43,102 nucleotides of DNA from DATIJC01 sp035479015. GTDB lineage: Bacteria > Patescibacteriota > Microgenomatia > UBA1400 > UBA12028. Below, piece by piece: positions 13,987-21,601 of the stretch. The notes beneath the pieces were generated by a model. It worked only from the letters and a program-made list of their open reading frames with translations, did not search any database and was not told where the DNA came from. The DNA lies in assembly GCA_035479015.1 (NCBI GenBank), contig DATIJC010000058.1:1-43102 (forward strand). Reading direction: 5' to 3'. Numbering within the stretch: position 1 is the first letter of the stretch; each line of letters opens with the position of its first letter. Position numbers and translations under genes: made by a program.

Positions 13987-16101
13987 CTATTTCCTCCCAT
14001 ATCTTTCGCGAGAAACGCGGATGACCTTCTCCTTATTGGCGTTCCTGGAGCTCGCAAGCTCCAAGGTTTGCGCAGGGAAGGGGTCAGAAGTGCGGCCGTC
14101 GATCATTAATTTATTCACGATTTGATAACGGCCGAGTGAGACTAAATCATCGGCCGTGTAGTGATTACCAAATTCTTTGACCATCCAATCCGCATCTTTG
14201 GCACCCAGGATGAAACTAACCATCGTGCCCGCATTGCCAAAAATTGCGGCTTTGACGTCATCGGGGATTTGATCCATGTACTGGTTAGCGAGGATCAAAT
14301 TGAGTCTATACTTGCGCGCCTCGGATAGGATCTTGATGAAACTCGTCGTCGCAAAATTTTGGAACTCATCAATATAGAGATAAAAGTCGCGCCGCTTTTC
14401 CTCTTCCATATACACGCGGTTCATCGCGGCGAGCTGGATCTTGGTGATGAACATAGCGCCCAAAAGTGCCGCATTGTCCTCACCCAATTTGCCTTGTGAC
14501 ACATTGATCAGTAGGATCTTTCCTTCGTTCATGACTTGCTCAATATCAAATGAACTTTTGTCCGTATTGACCACATTGCGGATCAGCGGCGAGGTGACAA
14601 ACTGTCCGACCTTATTGAGGATTGGTGAGATCGCTTCGATGCGCTGGCGCTCCTGCATCATGTTAAATTCCGCTTCCCAGAAATTTTTGAGCACGGGATC
14701 TTGCAGACGGTCAATCACACGGGCGCGATATTTGGCATCGGTGAGCATTTGCAATACATCACCCAGTTTGGCGTGCTCTTCCAAGAGCGTAAGCAAAGTA
14801 TTGCGCAAAATGTATTCAAGCCGTGGTCCCCATGAATTGGCATACATTTTTTGGAAGATCGCGACGATCCCGGAGGCGATCAATTCTCTGTGTACCATGG
14901 AGCCTGCTTCAAAGACATTGAGTTTGACGACCGCGTTGGGATCCGCCGGGTCGACGACGATGACGTCGTTTAATCTGCTCTTGGGGATGTAATTTAAAAC
15001 CGTCTCAATCAAATCGCCATGCGGATCGACGACCGCTAATCCTTCACCGTGTTTAAGATCATGAATGATCATATTGGCTAGCAGTGTAGATTTGCCTGTA
15101 CCGCTTTTCCCGATCGCATACATGTGCCGGCGCCGGTCTTCGCGCTTGATACCAAAAATTCGATCTTGGTTTTTAAACTCTACGTGACCAAAAAAATTCA
15201 AATCAGTGGCATTTTCAAGTTCTTTTTCAAAGACTGGCAAATTATTCGGTGGCTCGCCCAACAGGTTTTTCCCCCAGGCAATATTCTTCACATTTGATAA
15301 TGTTTTATTTGGTAGGTGCACGAGCGTCGCCAACTCTTCACTACTCAAATATTGATTGGGGAAGCGACTCGAGCGCCTTACAATTGACTCGATGAAATGT
15401 TTTTTGCGCAGAATGGGTTTCCTGAGAATAAATCCATTGGTCACCGACTCGAAACTGTGCGTAGCGGTGAAGAGCGAAGTTAACAACTCATTGCTTCGAA
15501 CTTGCGTAGGGGTATGCGTGAGCACATGCAGTGAAGCTTGAAATGATGTTCCGGCAATTTTTTTGGTTATCGCGTCTTTGTGTGGGTGTGGAGGATCAAG
15601 TTTGGTGGCGCTGTATCCAGCGCGCTTCCACTGATCTCTGCTCTTTCGAAAGGAGACTTGGACAAGTGCTGTTTCGTTTTCCGAAAGTTTAGAGAGCGAA
15701 GAAAGAAGACTTGCCAGCGGATCGGCATCTTTTACCTCTTCGAAAGTTTTAATGGGCAGATATGTGGGTGAAGAAAGTATGAGCGACCCCGATGCAGTTA
15801 CTCCGGGCTTGCTGAATTCATCAAGCGGGTTATGGGCGAGGGCAGTTAAAAGCACTTGCGGGTAGCTGCTCGCCAGTTGGCTCTTGATATATTCTTCTAA
15901 GTGTCTGGGCACGGTCAGCAATGTAAATATGGTCTGGCCTTGGTTTAAAAATTCAAGCGTGATCGTTTCTGCCTGTTTATGAAATTGAAAGATCGAGCGG
16001 GGTGGATTGGGCAGGGACGAGAGAAATGACAGCATGGCCGCGGGCCCTTGCTCGCTGGTCTTGCTTGTGCGTACCTCAAATGTGACTGTAGCTTTTTCCA
16101 C
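13987..16101 (-). CDS. TraG/VirD4-like (DUF87/TraM-recognition) ATPase
   Basis: About 704 residues. The N-terminal ~320 residues are an unrecognised domain of the kind seen before TraG-like ATPases. A Walker A motif GKSGTGKST lies at about 331-339, then AVVDPHGDL, a Walker B-like FYLYIDEFQNF, and the sensor-type LILANQYMDQI and IFGNAGTMVSFILG that mark type IV coupling and HerA-like ATPases. Such proteins pump DNA or protein across membranes; here no relaxase or other T4SS gene is near. I prefer GTG 16101 to ATG 16173: a TGC-TATACT box lies 9 nt before it, and the longer N-terminus would translate through the terminator of the upstream gene. Confidence 0.85.
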   Translation of the reverse strand: MEKATVTFEVRTSKTSEQGPAAMLSFLSSLPNPPRSIFQFHKQAETITLEFLNQGQTIFTLLTVPRHLEEYIKSQLASSYPQVLLTALAHNPLDEFSKPGVTASGSLILSSPTYLPIKTFEEVKDADPLASLLSSLSKLSENETALVQVSFRKSRDQWKRAGYSATKLDPPHPHKDAITKKIAGTSFQASLHVLTHTPTQVRSNELLTSLFTATHSFESVTNGFILRKPILRKKHFIESIVRRSSRFPNQYLSSEELATLVHLPNKTLSNVKNIAWGKNLLGEPPNNLPVFEKELENATDLNFFGHVEFKNQDRIFGIKREDRRRHMYAIGKSGTGKSTLLANMIIHDLKHGEGLAVVDPHGDLIETVLNYIPKSRLNDVIVVDPADPNAVVKLNVFEAGSMVHRELIASGIVAIFQKMYANSWGPRLEYILRNTLLTLLEEHAKLGDVLQMLTDAKYRARVIDRLQDPVLKNFWEAEFNMMQERQRIEAISPILNKVGQFVTSPLIRNVVNTDKSSFDIEQVMNEGKILLINVSQGKLGEDNAALLGAMFITKIQLAAMNRVYMEEEKRRDFYLYIDEFQNFATTSFIKILSEARKYRLNLILANQYMDQIPDDVKAAIFGNAGTMVSFILGAKDADWMVKEFGNHYTADDLVSLGRYQIVNKLMIDGRTSDPFPAQTLELASSRNANKEKVIRVSRERYGRK

Positions 16102-16110
16102 GATGAAATA

Positions 16111-16119
16111 AGTATAGCA
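16111..16119 (-). promoter_or_regulatory. Extended -10 promoter for the TraG-like ATPase
   Basis: On the minus strand TGC is followed by TATACT (16116-16111), 9 nt before the GTG at 16101. No clear -35 box. Confidence 0.5.
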
Positions 16120-16141
16120 GGAGAGGGGTAAATAATTTAAA

Positions 16142-16171
16142 GGGGCGGACAGGATTTCTCCCATCCGCCCC
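16142..16171 (-). terminator. Intrinsic terminator after the 99-residue secreted protein
   Basis: GGGGCGGA (16142-16149) and TCCGCCCC (16164-16171) pair; on the minus strand the stem is followed by TTTAAATTATTT. It ends the 16478-16179 transcript. Confidence 0.75.
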
Positions 16172-16178
16172 ATTCCCC

Positions 16179-16478
16179 TTACGGGTTGCTGTTGTTGGTG
16201 TCCTGCGGATTTCCACAGACCACCGCGTTGGTGGGTCCGGTCAGTCGACTGGCTCCGGGTTTGCCGTTTGACCCGAGATTATTGATCCCGAAATCGTGAA
16301 CGACATCACCGGTAGTGCCGAACGCACCGAAAGCCCCGTGTCCAGCGCAAACGGTATTCCCATTTGCGGTTGGGTACCCGGGCTGCGAGCCATAGCCGTC
16401 GCCGGCAAAGGCTTGCCCGACCATGACCGCCAGCATAACGATCACGATCACCGTCAAAACGATCATCTTGCGAGTCAT
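16179..16478 (-). CDS. Small secreted Gly/Asn-rich protein
   Basis: 99 residues. A signal peptide (MTRKMIVLTVIVIVMLAVMV, ending QAFAG) leads a mature region of about 76 residues rich in Gly, Asn and Pro, with two cysteines (VCAGHG and VVCGNP) that could form a disulfide. No family recognised. It has its own -10 box (TATAAT about 45 nt upstream, at 16521-16516), a short leader with AAAGG as ribosome site, and a terminator, so it is monocistronic. It belongs with the other small membrane or secreted genes here that have an untranslated leader plus a terminator. Confidence 0.65.
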   Translation of the reverse strand: MTRKMIVLTVIVIVMLAVMVGQAFAGDGYGSQPGYPTANGNTVCAGHGAFGAFGTTGDVVHDFGINNLGSNGKPGASRLTGPTNAVVCGNPQDTNNSNP

Positions 16479-16549
16479 TTTCTTACCTTTCGGATTGAGA
16501 GGGACGATTCAGCAATTATACACCTTAGGTTCAGAAACAAAGAATAAGA

Positions 16550-16555
16550 TACAAT
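16550..16555 (+). promoter_or_regulatory. -10 box for the DUF4258-like gene
   Basis: TACAAT at 16550-16555, exactly 6 nt before ATG 16562. The -35 region is weak. Confidence 0.5.
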
Positions 16556-16561
16556 AAAGAC

Positions 16562-16870
16562 ATGATTTGGACAAACCATGCAATACAGAGAATGAAGGAC
16601 CGGAAACTGCCCAAAAGTTGGGCGGAGGAGACGGTAAGCCACCCCGATCAAAAGTCACAAGGCAAGGATGGTGGGATCGAGTATCGCAAGCACTTTGGTC
16701 ACCAGACGGTAACAGTCATTGTCAAAGAGCAGATAGGTGTCTCAGCTTGGATCAATCCAGCCTTTCCTGGCACGGCCGATGAGCGCAAACATAATGAGTG
16801 GAAGAAATATCAAAAGTCTCCTTGGTGGAAGAAGTGGCTACTGACGTTCAAAAAAAGTTTGGGTTATTAA
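16562..16870 (+). CDS. DUF4258-like protein
   Basis: 102 residues. The N-terminal half reads like DUF4258: TNHAIQRMKDRKLPKSWAEE (family H-A-x-x-R-M-x-x-R), then HPDQKSQGKDGG and two predicted strands ending in VSAWINPAF. DUF4258 proteins are RNase-toxin-like folds in some toxin-antitoxin loci, but no antitoxin partner is adjacent, so toxicity is not claimed. The C-terminus is basic and Trp/Lys-rich (SPWWKKWLLTFKKS), which may bind nucleic acid or membrane. A leaderless start is predicted. Its stop shares TTAA with the stop of the convergent gene. Confidence 0.65.
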   Translation: MIWTNHAIQRMKDRKLPKSWAEETVSHPDQKSQGKDGGIEYRKHFGHQTVTVIVKEQIGVSAWINPAFPGTADERKHNEWKKYQKSPWWKKWLLTFKKSLGY

Positions 16871-17154
16871 AACGCAAATTTTGGTAAGCGTAATGTTGTT
16901 TCGACCCTGTCAAGTCGTTGGTCTTGCTGTTCATCTTTTTCAAAGTGTTGGCTACTATGATGGTCGCTTACGGTCATATTTTCTTTTATCTCTGCAATAT
17001 CACCAATTGCATTTACGAGCAGAGTAGAAAACCTATCCAAAGTTTTTTGGATATTTTTTTGACCTTCCCGAAGATCAATGTTGTCTTGGCTTAGTTTTTC
17101 TAGGAGGAAAAAGACGTCCTCTGGAGAAATTGATGGATTTTTAGAAACACTCAT
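16867..17154 (-). CDS. Small coiled-coil protein
   Basis: 95 residues, charged and helical. A long amphipathic region runs from SPEDVFFLLEKLSQDNIDL through IGDIAEIKENM to DQRLDRVETTLRL. No membrane segment and no family recognised. It resembles the 85- and 59-residue proteins at 9350 and 28250 in size, composition and promoter style. The ATG at 17154 is exactly 6 nt after TAGCAT. The 3' end overlaps the convergent DUF4258-like gene by 4 nt. Confidence 0.6.
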   Translation of the reverse strand: MSVSKNPSISPEDVFFLLEKLSQDNIDLREGQKNIQKTLDRFSTLLVNAIGDIAEIKENMTVSDHHSSQHFEKDEQQDQRLDRVETTLRLPKFAF

Positions 17155-17160
17155 ATGGAC

Positions 17161-17190
17161 ATGCTAGCACCGCGTTGTGAAGAATATCAA
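17161..17190 (-). promoter_or_regulatory. Leaderless promoter of the 16867-17154 gene
   Basis: Minus strand: TTGATA (17190-17185), an 18-bp spacer, TAGCAT (17166-17161), then 6 nt to the ATG at 17154. Confidence 0.6.
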
Positions 17191-17199
17191 CTAGGTTTT

Positions 17200-17208
17200 T
17201 GATATACT
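17200..17208 (+). promoter_or_regulatory. Extended -10 promoter for the candidate RNA
   Basis: TGA followed by TATACT (17203-17208); predicted start near 17215. It lies back to back with the minus-strand promoter at 17161-17190. Confidence 0.5.
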
Positions 17209-17212
17209 AGTC

Positions 17213-17428
17213 CCGAAGGGAGATATACAAGCGAGAGCAAAAGAGAGCGTGTGGTCCTTCGGCAGGCTTAGGACGAATCCACCGATGGAATACGAGGAGA
17301 GGGGTCCCGCTAACAGCGGGGCATTCGGACCATTCTATAAAACGAGTGAGTATCTGCGGAGACCCTCCGGCATATCAGTGTCGTAACAAAAAGTTCAAAC
17401 CTTTGCGGTAACGTGCAGTCCAAAGATT
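17213..17428 (+). ncRNA. Unassigned structured RNA upstream of glmS
   Basis: About 215 nt between an extended -10 promoter and a T6 tract, without a long ORF. Local pairings: GTGG+TCCT (from 17250) with AGGA+CCAC (up to 17282); CCCGC-TAACA-GCGGG (17306-17320); TGC-GGAG-ACC-CTCC-G-GCA (17354-17372). A final CTTTG...CAAAG stem (17401-17425) is followed by ATTTTTT and looks like a terminator. I compared it by eye with the glmS ribozyme, T-box, RNase P, tmRNA, SRP and 6S consensus motifs and found no match. A 34-codon ORF (ATG 17285 to TAA 17387) lies inside and may be chance. The remaining ~140 bp before glmS hold a repeat element. Confidence 0.4.
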
Positions 17429-17451
17429 TTTTGATTTGATTCGCTTCAAAA

Positions 17452-17546
17452 TGTCATGCTTGCGGAGGCAAGCATCCAGACAATAAATAACTTCCGTAAT
17501 TTGTATTTTCTATTTTGACTGGATTCCTGCCTTCGCAGGAATGACA
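17452..17546. repeat. Palindromic repeat element, TGTCAT...ATGACA family (copy 2)
   Basis: The two 28-nt arms (17452-17479 and 17519-17546) are inverted relative to each other, beginning TGTCAT and ending ATGACA. Each has its own hairpin: GCTTGC-GGAG-GCAAGC on the left and TTCCTGC-CTTC-GCAGGAA on the right. The hairpin stems differ in sequence but keep pairing. A relative lies at 5334-5446. Confidence 0.75.
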
Positions 17547-17569
17547 GGCAAATATTCGGAGGCATGATT

Positions 17570-19294
17570 ATGTGTGGAATTTTTGGTGTAACTACAGATA
17601 AAACAAATGCAGCTGAAATAGTCTTTGAAGGTTTAAAGACCTTGGAATATCGCGGTTACGATAGCTGGGGCGTGGCAATAAAAGTTAAGAGTGAAAAGTT
17701 GAGAGTGGAAAAACATGTTGGCAAGATTGGCGATCATATTCTCAATTCTGAACTCTCAATTCTCAACTCGCGATTAGCGATTGGACATACTCGATGGGCG
17801 ACGCACGGAGGGGTAACGCAAGCCAACGCACATCCACACTTGGATTGCACTGGCAAAATTGCGATCGTGCACAACGGCATCATTGAAGATTTTGTACAGT
17901 TAAAAAAAGACTTGGTTGCCAAGGGCCACATATTTGTGTCTGAGACAGATTCAGAAGTGGTGTCCCATCTGATTGAGGATTTTCGAAAGGAATTTTCTCT
18001 ATCCGAATCTGCGCGCAAAGCATTCCTAATGCTAAATGGCTTGAACGCGATCATGGTGCTTTCAAGTGATGGCAGTGAAATAGTGGCCTTGCGTAATGGT
18101 TCACCACTAGTGATTGGTTTAGGGGTCAATGAAAACTTTGTCGCCAGTGATCCGACGGCGCTCTTATCCCACACAAAAGAAGTCTATTTTTTGGAGGATG
18201 GTGAAATGGCAATCATTACTTCGGTAGATGTGAAAGTTTCAGATATTCAAACGGGAAAACCTAAAATCGTTACACCACGAAATGTCGACTGGAATATGGC
18301 CCAAGCCCGCAAAGAGGATTTTGCTCACTTCATGCTCAAAGAAATGCATGAGCAGTCTAAGACAATCGTGAGTGTTGCCTTGGACAAGATCGATCTCACA
18401 GATTTTGATGATATTCGTTTTGTCGGGTGCGGCAGTGCCTATCATGCCGCCATGGCGGCACAGTTTTGGTTTGCAAAGTTTCAACGTCATCAAACGTACG
18501 CGCATGTGGCGAGCGAATTTGGACGAACGGTGTCACTGCTTAGTAAAACCAGTATCGTGATCGCAATCTCACAATCGGGTGAAACCATGGATCTGCTAGT
18601 ACCCGTGAAACTTGCAAAAAATCGCGGGGCGTACGTTATCGCGCTGACAAATGTTGTCGGTTCATCGCTCTATCGTCTCGCTGACAGACAAATTATCTTG
18701 GGCGTCGGTCCGGAGATAGCCGTAGCATCTACGAAAGCATTTACTGGCATGCTCTCGCATCTCTATTTGCTGGCGGGCGGTGATAGAAAAGATCTCACAA
18801 AAGCATTTACACTTGTGACACAAATATTGCAGGATAAAAAAATACTTGCCTTGGCAAAAATTTTGCAAAAAGAATCAGATATCTTTGTTCTTGGTCGGGG
18901 TATCTCGTATGTAGCTAGTTTGGAACTTGCTCTCAAGCTCAAAGAAATTGGCTATGTGCACGCAGAAGGGATGGCTAGCGGAGAACTCAAGCATGGCACG
19001 CTCGCGCTCGTCCAAAAAGGGACTCCGTGTATATTTTTACTGCCAAACGATGAGACACATGAGGATAACCTGGGAAGTGCTCGCGAAGTAAAAGCGCGTG
19101 GTGGCAAAATCATTGCATTTTCTTACAAATCTCATGAGTTATTTGATGAATATATTCACATACCTGACTGTGCCGATGCAAGCATCATCCCAATGGTCAT
19201 CGCGGGACAGAAACTTGCCTATGAGTTGGCGCTTGAGCGGGGAAATGATCCTGATATGCCACGCAATCTCGCCAAATCGGTAACAGTGAAATGA
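17570..19294 (+). CDS. glmS: Glucosamine-6-phosphate synthase (isomerising)
   Basis: 574 residues. Converts fructose-6-phosphate plus glutamine to glucosamine-6-phosphate, the entry to UDP-GlcNAc and cell wall. It starts MCGIFG; the Cys exposed after Met removal is the glutaminase nucleophile, so ATG 17570 must be used rather than ATG 17564; GGAGG lies 7 nt upstream. RWATHGG and VHNGIIEDF mark the amidotransferase domain. Two SIS domains follow (FVGCGSAYHAA; SQSGETMDLL; GVGPEIAVASTKAF; the C-terminal LAKSVTVK tail). Residues about 38-48 (KVKSEKLRVEK) and 57-70 (HILNSELSILNSRL) are encoded by 14-bp tandem duplications, not typical of the family. Confidence 0.97.
   Translation: MCGIFGVTTDKTNAAEIVFEGLKTLEYRGYDSWGVAIKVKSEKLRVEKHVGKIGDHILNSELSILNSRLAIGHTRWATHGGVTQANAHPHLDCTGKIAIVHNGIIEDFVQLKKDLVAKGHIFVSETDSEVVSHLIEDFRKEFSLSESARKAFLMLNGLNAIMVLSSDGSEIVALRNGSPLVIGLGVNENFVASDPTALLSHTKEVYFLEDGEMAIITSVDVKVSDIQTGKPKIVTPRNVDWNMAQARKEDFAHFMLKEMHEQSKTIVSVALDKIDLTDFDDIRFVGCGSAYHAAMAAQFWFAKFQRHQTYAHVASEFGRTVSLLSKTSIVIAISQSGETMDLLVPVKLAKNRGAYVIALTNVVGSSLYRLADRQIILGVGPEIAVASTKAFTGMLSHLYLLAGGDRKDLTKAFTLVTQILQDKKILALAKILQKESDIFVLGRGISYVASLELALKLKEIGYVHAEGMASGELKHGTLALVQKGTPCIFLLPNDETHEDNLGSAREVKARGGKIIAFSYKSHELFDEYIHIPDCADASIIPMVIAGQKLAYELALERGNDPDMPRNLAKSVTVK
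17681..17768. repeat. Paired 14-bp tandem duplications inside glmS
   Basis: 17681-17694 and 17695-17708 are 14-bp direct repeats differing at two positions (AAAGTTAAGAGTGA / AAAGTTGAGAGTGG). 17741-17754 and 17755-17768 are 14-bp direct repeats differing at one (CTCAATTCTGAACT / CTCAATTCTCAACT). The second pair resembles the reverse complement of the first. The frame is kept. Confidence 0.85.
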
Positions 19295-19297
19295 GTA

Positions 19298-19325
19298 TTG
19301 TAGACGTTCAGCTTTGCCCTATAAT
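19298..19325 (+). promoter_or_regulatory. Promoter for the 19352 gene
   Basis: TTGTAG (19298-19303), 16-bp spacer, TATAAT (19320-19325). Predicted start near 19332, giving a leader of about 20 nt with AGGAG. Confidence 0.65.
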
Positions 19326-19351
19326 CTTTTGAAAAGGTTATAGGAGAATTT

Positions 19352-19714
19352 ATGCTAGGTGAGAAAGACGGTAAGTTTAGAGATCATTGGATAAAAATCG
19401 CTACGGCGATGGGAATAGTAATTCTAGGAGCAAGTTTGGGAATAGGTGCACTCCTACCCAAAGCGGATTGCGCTGATGGATCGCGCGGAGACAGAGAGAT
19501 GCGCTGGTGCATTGAGAATGATGTACTAATTATCTTTGACCAGTATGGTGAAATGAAAATTCCTATGACAGGCTTTGACCACGCTGCACCAATGCAGGTA
19601 AACGAGCTTACAGTGCGCTACCTCTTATACTCGAACGATTTTATGAAATACCAAATCGTGTTGGAGAATAGAATCACTAGGGACAGGCATATTGAGGAAA
19701 CACATCACTTCTAG
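19352..19714 (+). CDS. Membrane-anchored small hypothetical protein
   Basis: 120 residues. A charged N-terminus (GEKDGKFRDHWIK) precedes one hydrophobic segment (about 16-35, IATAMGIVILGASLGIGALL), which would anchor it with the C-terminal ~85 residues outside. The exported part has two cysteines and a beta-like pattern (NDVLIIFDQYGEMKIPM). No family recognised. AGGAG precedes ATG 19352 by 7 nt. Its TAG stop shares the palindrome CTAG with the stop of convergent ahcY. Confidence 0.6.
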   Translation: MLGEKDGKFRDHWIKIATAMGIVILGASLGIGALLPKADCADGSRGDREMRWCIENDVLIIFDQYGEMKIPMTGFDHAAPMQVNELTVRYLLYSNDFMKYQIVLENRITRDRHIEETHHF

Positions 19715-21036
19715 TATCTATACCACTCAGGTTTATACGGTCCGTGATCGGGAACACCGATATATTTTGCCTGTTCTTTGGTGAGTTTAGTTAAATGCAC
19801 GCCCACATGTTCCAAGTGTAGGGCCGCAACTTTTTCATCCAATTCTTTGGGCAAACGGTACACACCGACCTCGTACTTTTTAGTGAACAGTTCGATCTGT
19901 GCCAGCACCTGGTTGCTAAATGAATTGCTCATCACAAACGATGGGTGACCCATCGCGCACCCAAGATTTACCAATCGTCCTTCGGCCAAAATAATGATCC
20001 GATGACCATCTGGCCCGCCTGCATCGCTATGCGAAGCATTGCGGGCAGGGAAAGTATATATATCAACCTGAGGTTTGAGTGTAGTTTTCTTGACACCCTT
20101 GGCACTATTTAAAGCCTTCATATCAATTTCTACGTCAAAGTGGCCGATATTGCAGACGATCGCGGTATCTTTCATTTTTTCCATGTGTTCGAGCCGTACG
20201 ATATCTTTACACCCCGTCGCCGTGACGAAAATATCACACTCCTTGATCACTTCTTCGATCCGTTTCACCTCGTATCCTTCCATCGCGGCTTGCAGAGCGC
20301 AGATCGGATCTATTTCGGACACGATCACGCGGCAGCCATTATTGCGAAGACTCTGCGCGCACCCTTTACCCACGTCCCCATATCCGGCAACAAAAGCAAC
20401 TTTCCCAGCCAACATGATATCGGTAGCTCGTCGGATTGCATCGACGAGAGACTCACGGCAACCATAGATATTGTCAAACTTTGACTTAGTAACACTATCA
20501 TTGACATTGATTGCCGGGATTTTTAATTTTTTATCAGCCATCAGTTGGTACAGATGGTGCACGCCTGTGGTTGTTTCCTCACTCACACCTTTGATGTTGG
20601 CAAGCATTTCTGGATGTTTTTCATGGACGAGTGCAGTCAAATCGCCACCATCATCCAAAAGCATATTTGGTCCCTGTTTGCCAAAGAGTAGTGTCTGCTC
20701 GGTGCACCACCAGTACTCTTTTTCGGTTTCGCCTTTCCATGCAAACACAGGGATGCCAGCTTTGGCTATCGCCGCGGCCGCATGATCTTGTGTAGAGAAG
20801 ATATTGCATGAGGCCCAGCGGACATCGGCGCCCAGTTCGACCAGCGTTTCAATGAGCACTGCGGTTTGGATAGTCATGTGAAGTGATCCGGCGATGCGGG
20901 CACCTTTGAGCGGTTTCTTCTTGGAAAATTCTTTACGAATGGACATCAGTCCCGGCATCTCATTTTGCGCGAGCGTGATTTCGTCGCGTCCCCATTTGGC
21001 TAATGTGATATCTTTCACTTTGAAATCGTTTTTCAT
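19711..21036 (-). CDS. ahcY: Adenosylhomocysteinase
   Basis: 441 residues. NAD-dependent hydrolysis of S-adenosylhomocysteine to adenosine and homocysteine, removing product inhibition of methyltransferases. Family elements: GARIAGSLHMTIQTAVLIETL, GADVRWASCNIFSTQDHAAAA, VNDSVTKSKFDN, the NAD-binding VAGYGDVGKGCAQSL, VTATGCKDIV, and the C-terminal GPYKPEWYRY. No methionine-cycle partner (metE/H, metK, luxS) is in this window. The ATG at 21036 follows a GATAAGGAT-like stretch with weak ribosome-site character. Shared regulatory space with the divergent mini-Rieske gene. Confidence 0.97.
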   Translation of the reverse strand: MKNDFKVKDITLAKWGRDEITLAQNEMPGLMSIRKEFSKKKPLKGARIAGSLHMTIQTAVLIETLVELGADVRWASCNIFSTQDHAAAAIAKAGIPVFAWKGETEKEYWWCTEQTLLFGKQGPNMLLDDGGDLTALVHEKHPEMLANIKGVSEETTTGVHHLYQLMADKKLKIPAINVNDSVTKSKFDNIYGCRESLVDAIRRATDIMLAGKVAFVAGYGDVGKGCAQSLRNNGCRVIVSEIDPICALQAAMEGYEVKRIEEVIKECDIFVTATGCKDIVRLEHMEKMKDTAIVCNIGHFDVEIDMKALNSAKGVKKTTLKPQVDIYTFPARNASHSDAGGPDGHRIIILAEGRLVNLGCAMGHPSFVMSNSFSNQVLAQIELFTKKYEVGVYRLPKELDEKVAALHLEHVGVHLTKLTKEQAKYIGVPDHGPYKPEWYRY

Positions 21037-21082
21037 ATCCTTATCGTATAAATGATTTAGAATGAATAATCAAGGAGGATTT

Positions 21083-21307
21083 ATGAGTACAGGCAAAGTT
21101 ATTGATGAAAATGGGAAACCAGTTGCGGTGTATACAGATGAGCAGGGAACAGAGCACAAGTATTCAGCGATTTGCACGCATAAACAGTGTACGGTAGGCT
21201 GGAATGACGCGCAGAAGACATGGGATTGTCCCTGTCATGGGAGCAGATATGCGGCAGATGGCAGTGTGATCAATGGACCTGCGGTTTTGCCTTTAACGTC
21301 GTTGTGA
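21083..21307 (+). CDS. Stand-alone mini-Rieske [2Fe-2S] protein
   Basis: 74 residues, essentially one Rieske domain. Cluster ligands are complete: C31-T-H33 and C49-P-C-H52, followed by HGSRY and the NGPAVLPL strand typical of Rieske ferredoxins. Lacking a membrane anchor and oxygenase partners, it is most like soluble Rieske ferredoxin domains that pass electrons; the partner is unknown. ATG 21083 has AAGGAGG about 6 nt upstream. Its 3' end overlaps the convergent membrane protein gene by 15 nt. Confidence 0.85.
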   Translation: MSTGKVIDENGKPVAVYTDEQGTEHKYSAICTHKQCTVGWNDAQKTWDCPCHGSRYAADGSVINGPAVLPLTSL

Positions 21308-21562
21308 ACGTTTATATGCAAGATATTCTTTAATCTCTCTTCTCGAAGTGTAAAGTACATACCCATCAGCTACAGTAGCCCACAAAGTGATGCCACCACA
21401 TATTGTTTGTGAAGTGATATCTTTGGGATTGGATATGACGCTTATAATTGTCCAAATGAGCAAAACAGGAGGAGAGGGCAACAATAAAATAAATGGAAAC
21501 TCGCGAACAAGTTTAATTATTTCAATACACTGAATAATCTTCTCATTCTCTTTCAAATGCAT
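21293..21562 (-). CDS. Small membrane hypothetical protein
   Basis: 89 residues. Charged amphipathic N-terminus (HLKENEKIIQCIEIIKLVREF), a hydrophobic segment with a Pro-rich start (PFILLLPSPPVLLIWTIISVI), a second weaker segment (ICGGITLWATVADGYVL) and a strongly basic C-terminus (TSRREIKEYLAYKRSQRR). No family recognised. On the minus strand TGT-TAAAAT ends 5 nt before the ATG, a plausible extended -10 leaderless promoter. The 3' end overlaps the mini-Rieske gene. Confidence 0.5.
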   Translation of the reverse strand: MHLKENEKIIQCIEIIKLVREFPFILLLPSPPVLLIWTIISVISNPKDITSQTICGGITLWATVADGYVLYTSRREIKEYLAYKRSQRR

Positions 21563-21601
21563 TCAGCATTTTAACACTTGCATTCTTTTGATGTTTATTA
21601 C

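Noticed and set aside
13987..16101. Integrated conjugative element
   Set aside because: A TraG-like ATPase is present, but no relaxase, integrase, mating-pair genes or attachment-site repeats are seen around it.
16562..17154. Toxin-antitoxin pair (DUF4258-like plus small helical protein)
   Set aside because: The two genes converge on opposite strands with separate promoters rather than forming an operon, and neither shows a clear toxin active site.
17213..17428. glmS ribozyme or T-box upstream of glmS
   Set aside because: The conserved glmS ribozyme core (AGCGCC cleavage site, GACGAGG, GGCGGATGCC) and the T-box sequence (GGGTGGNACCGCG) are not present; a similar-looking AGAGGGGTCCCGC does not fit.
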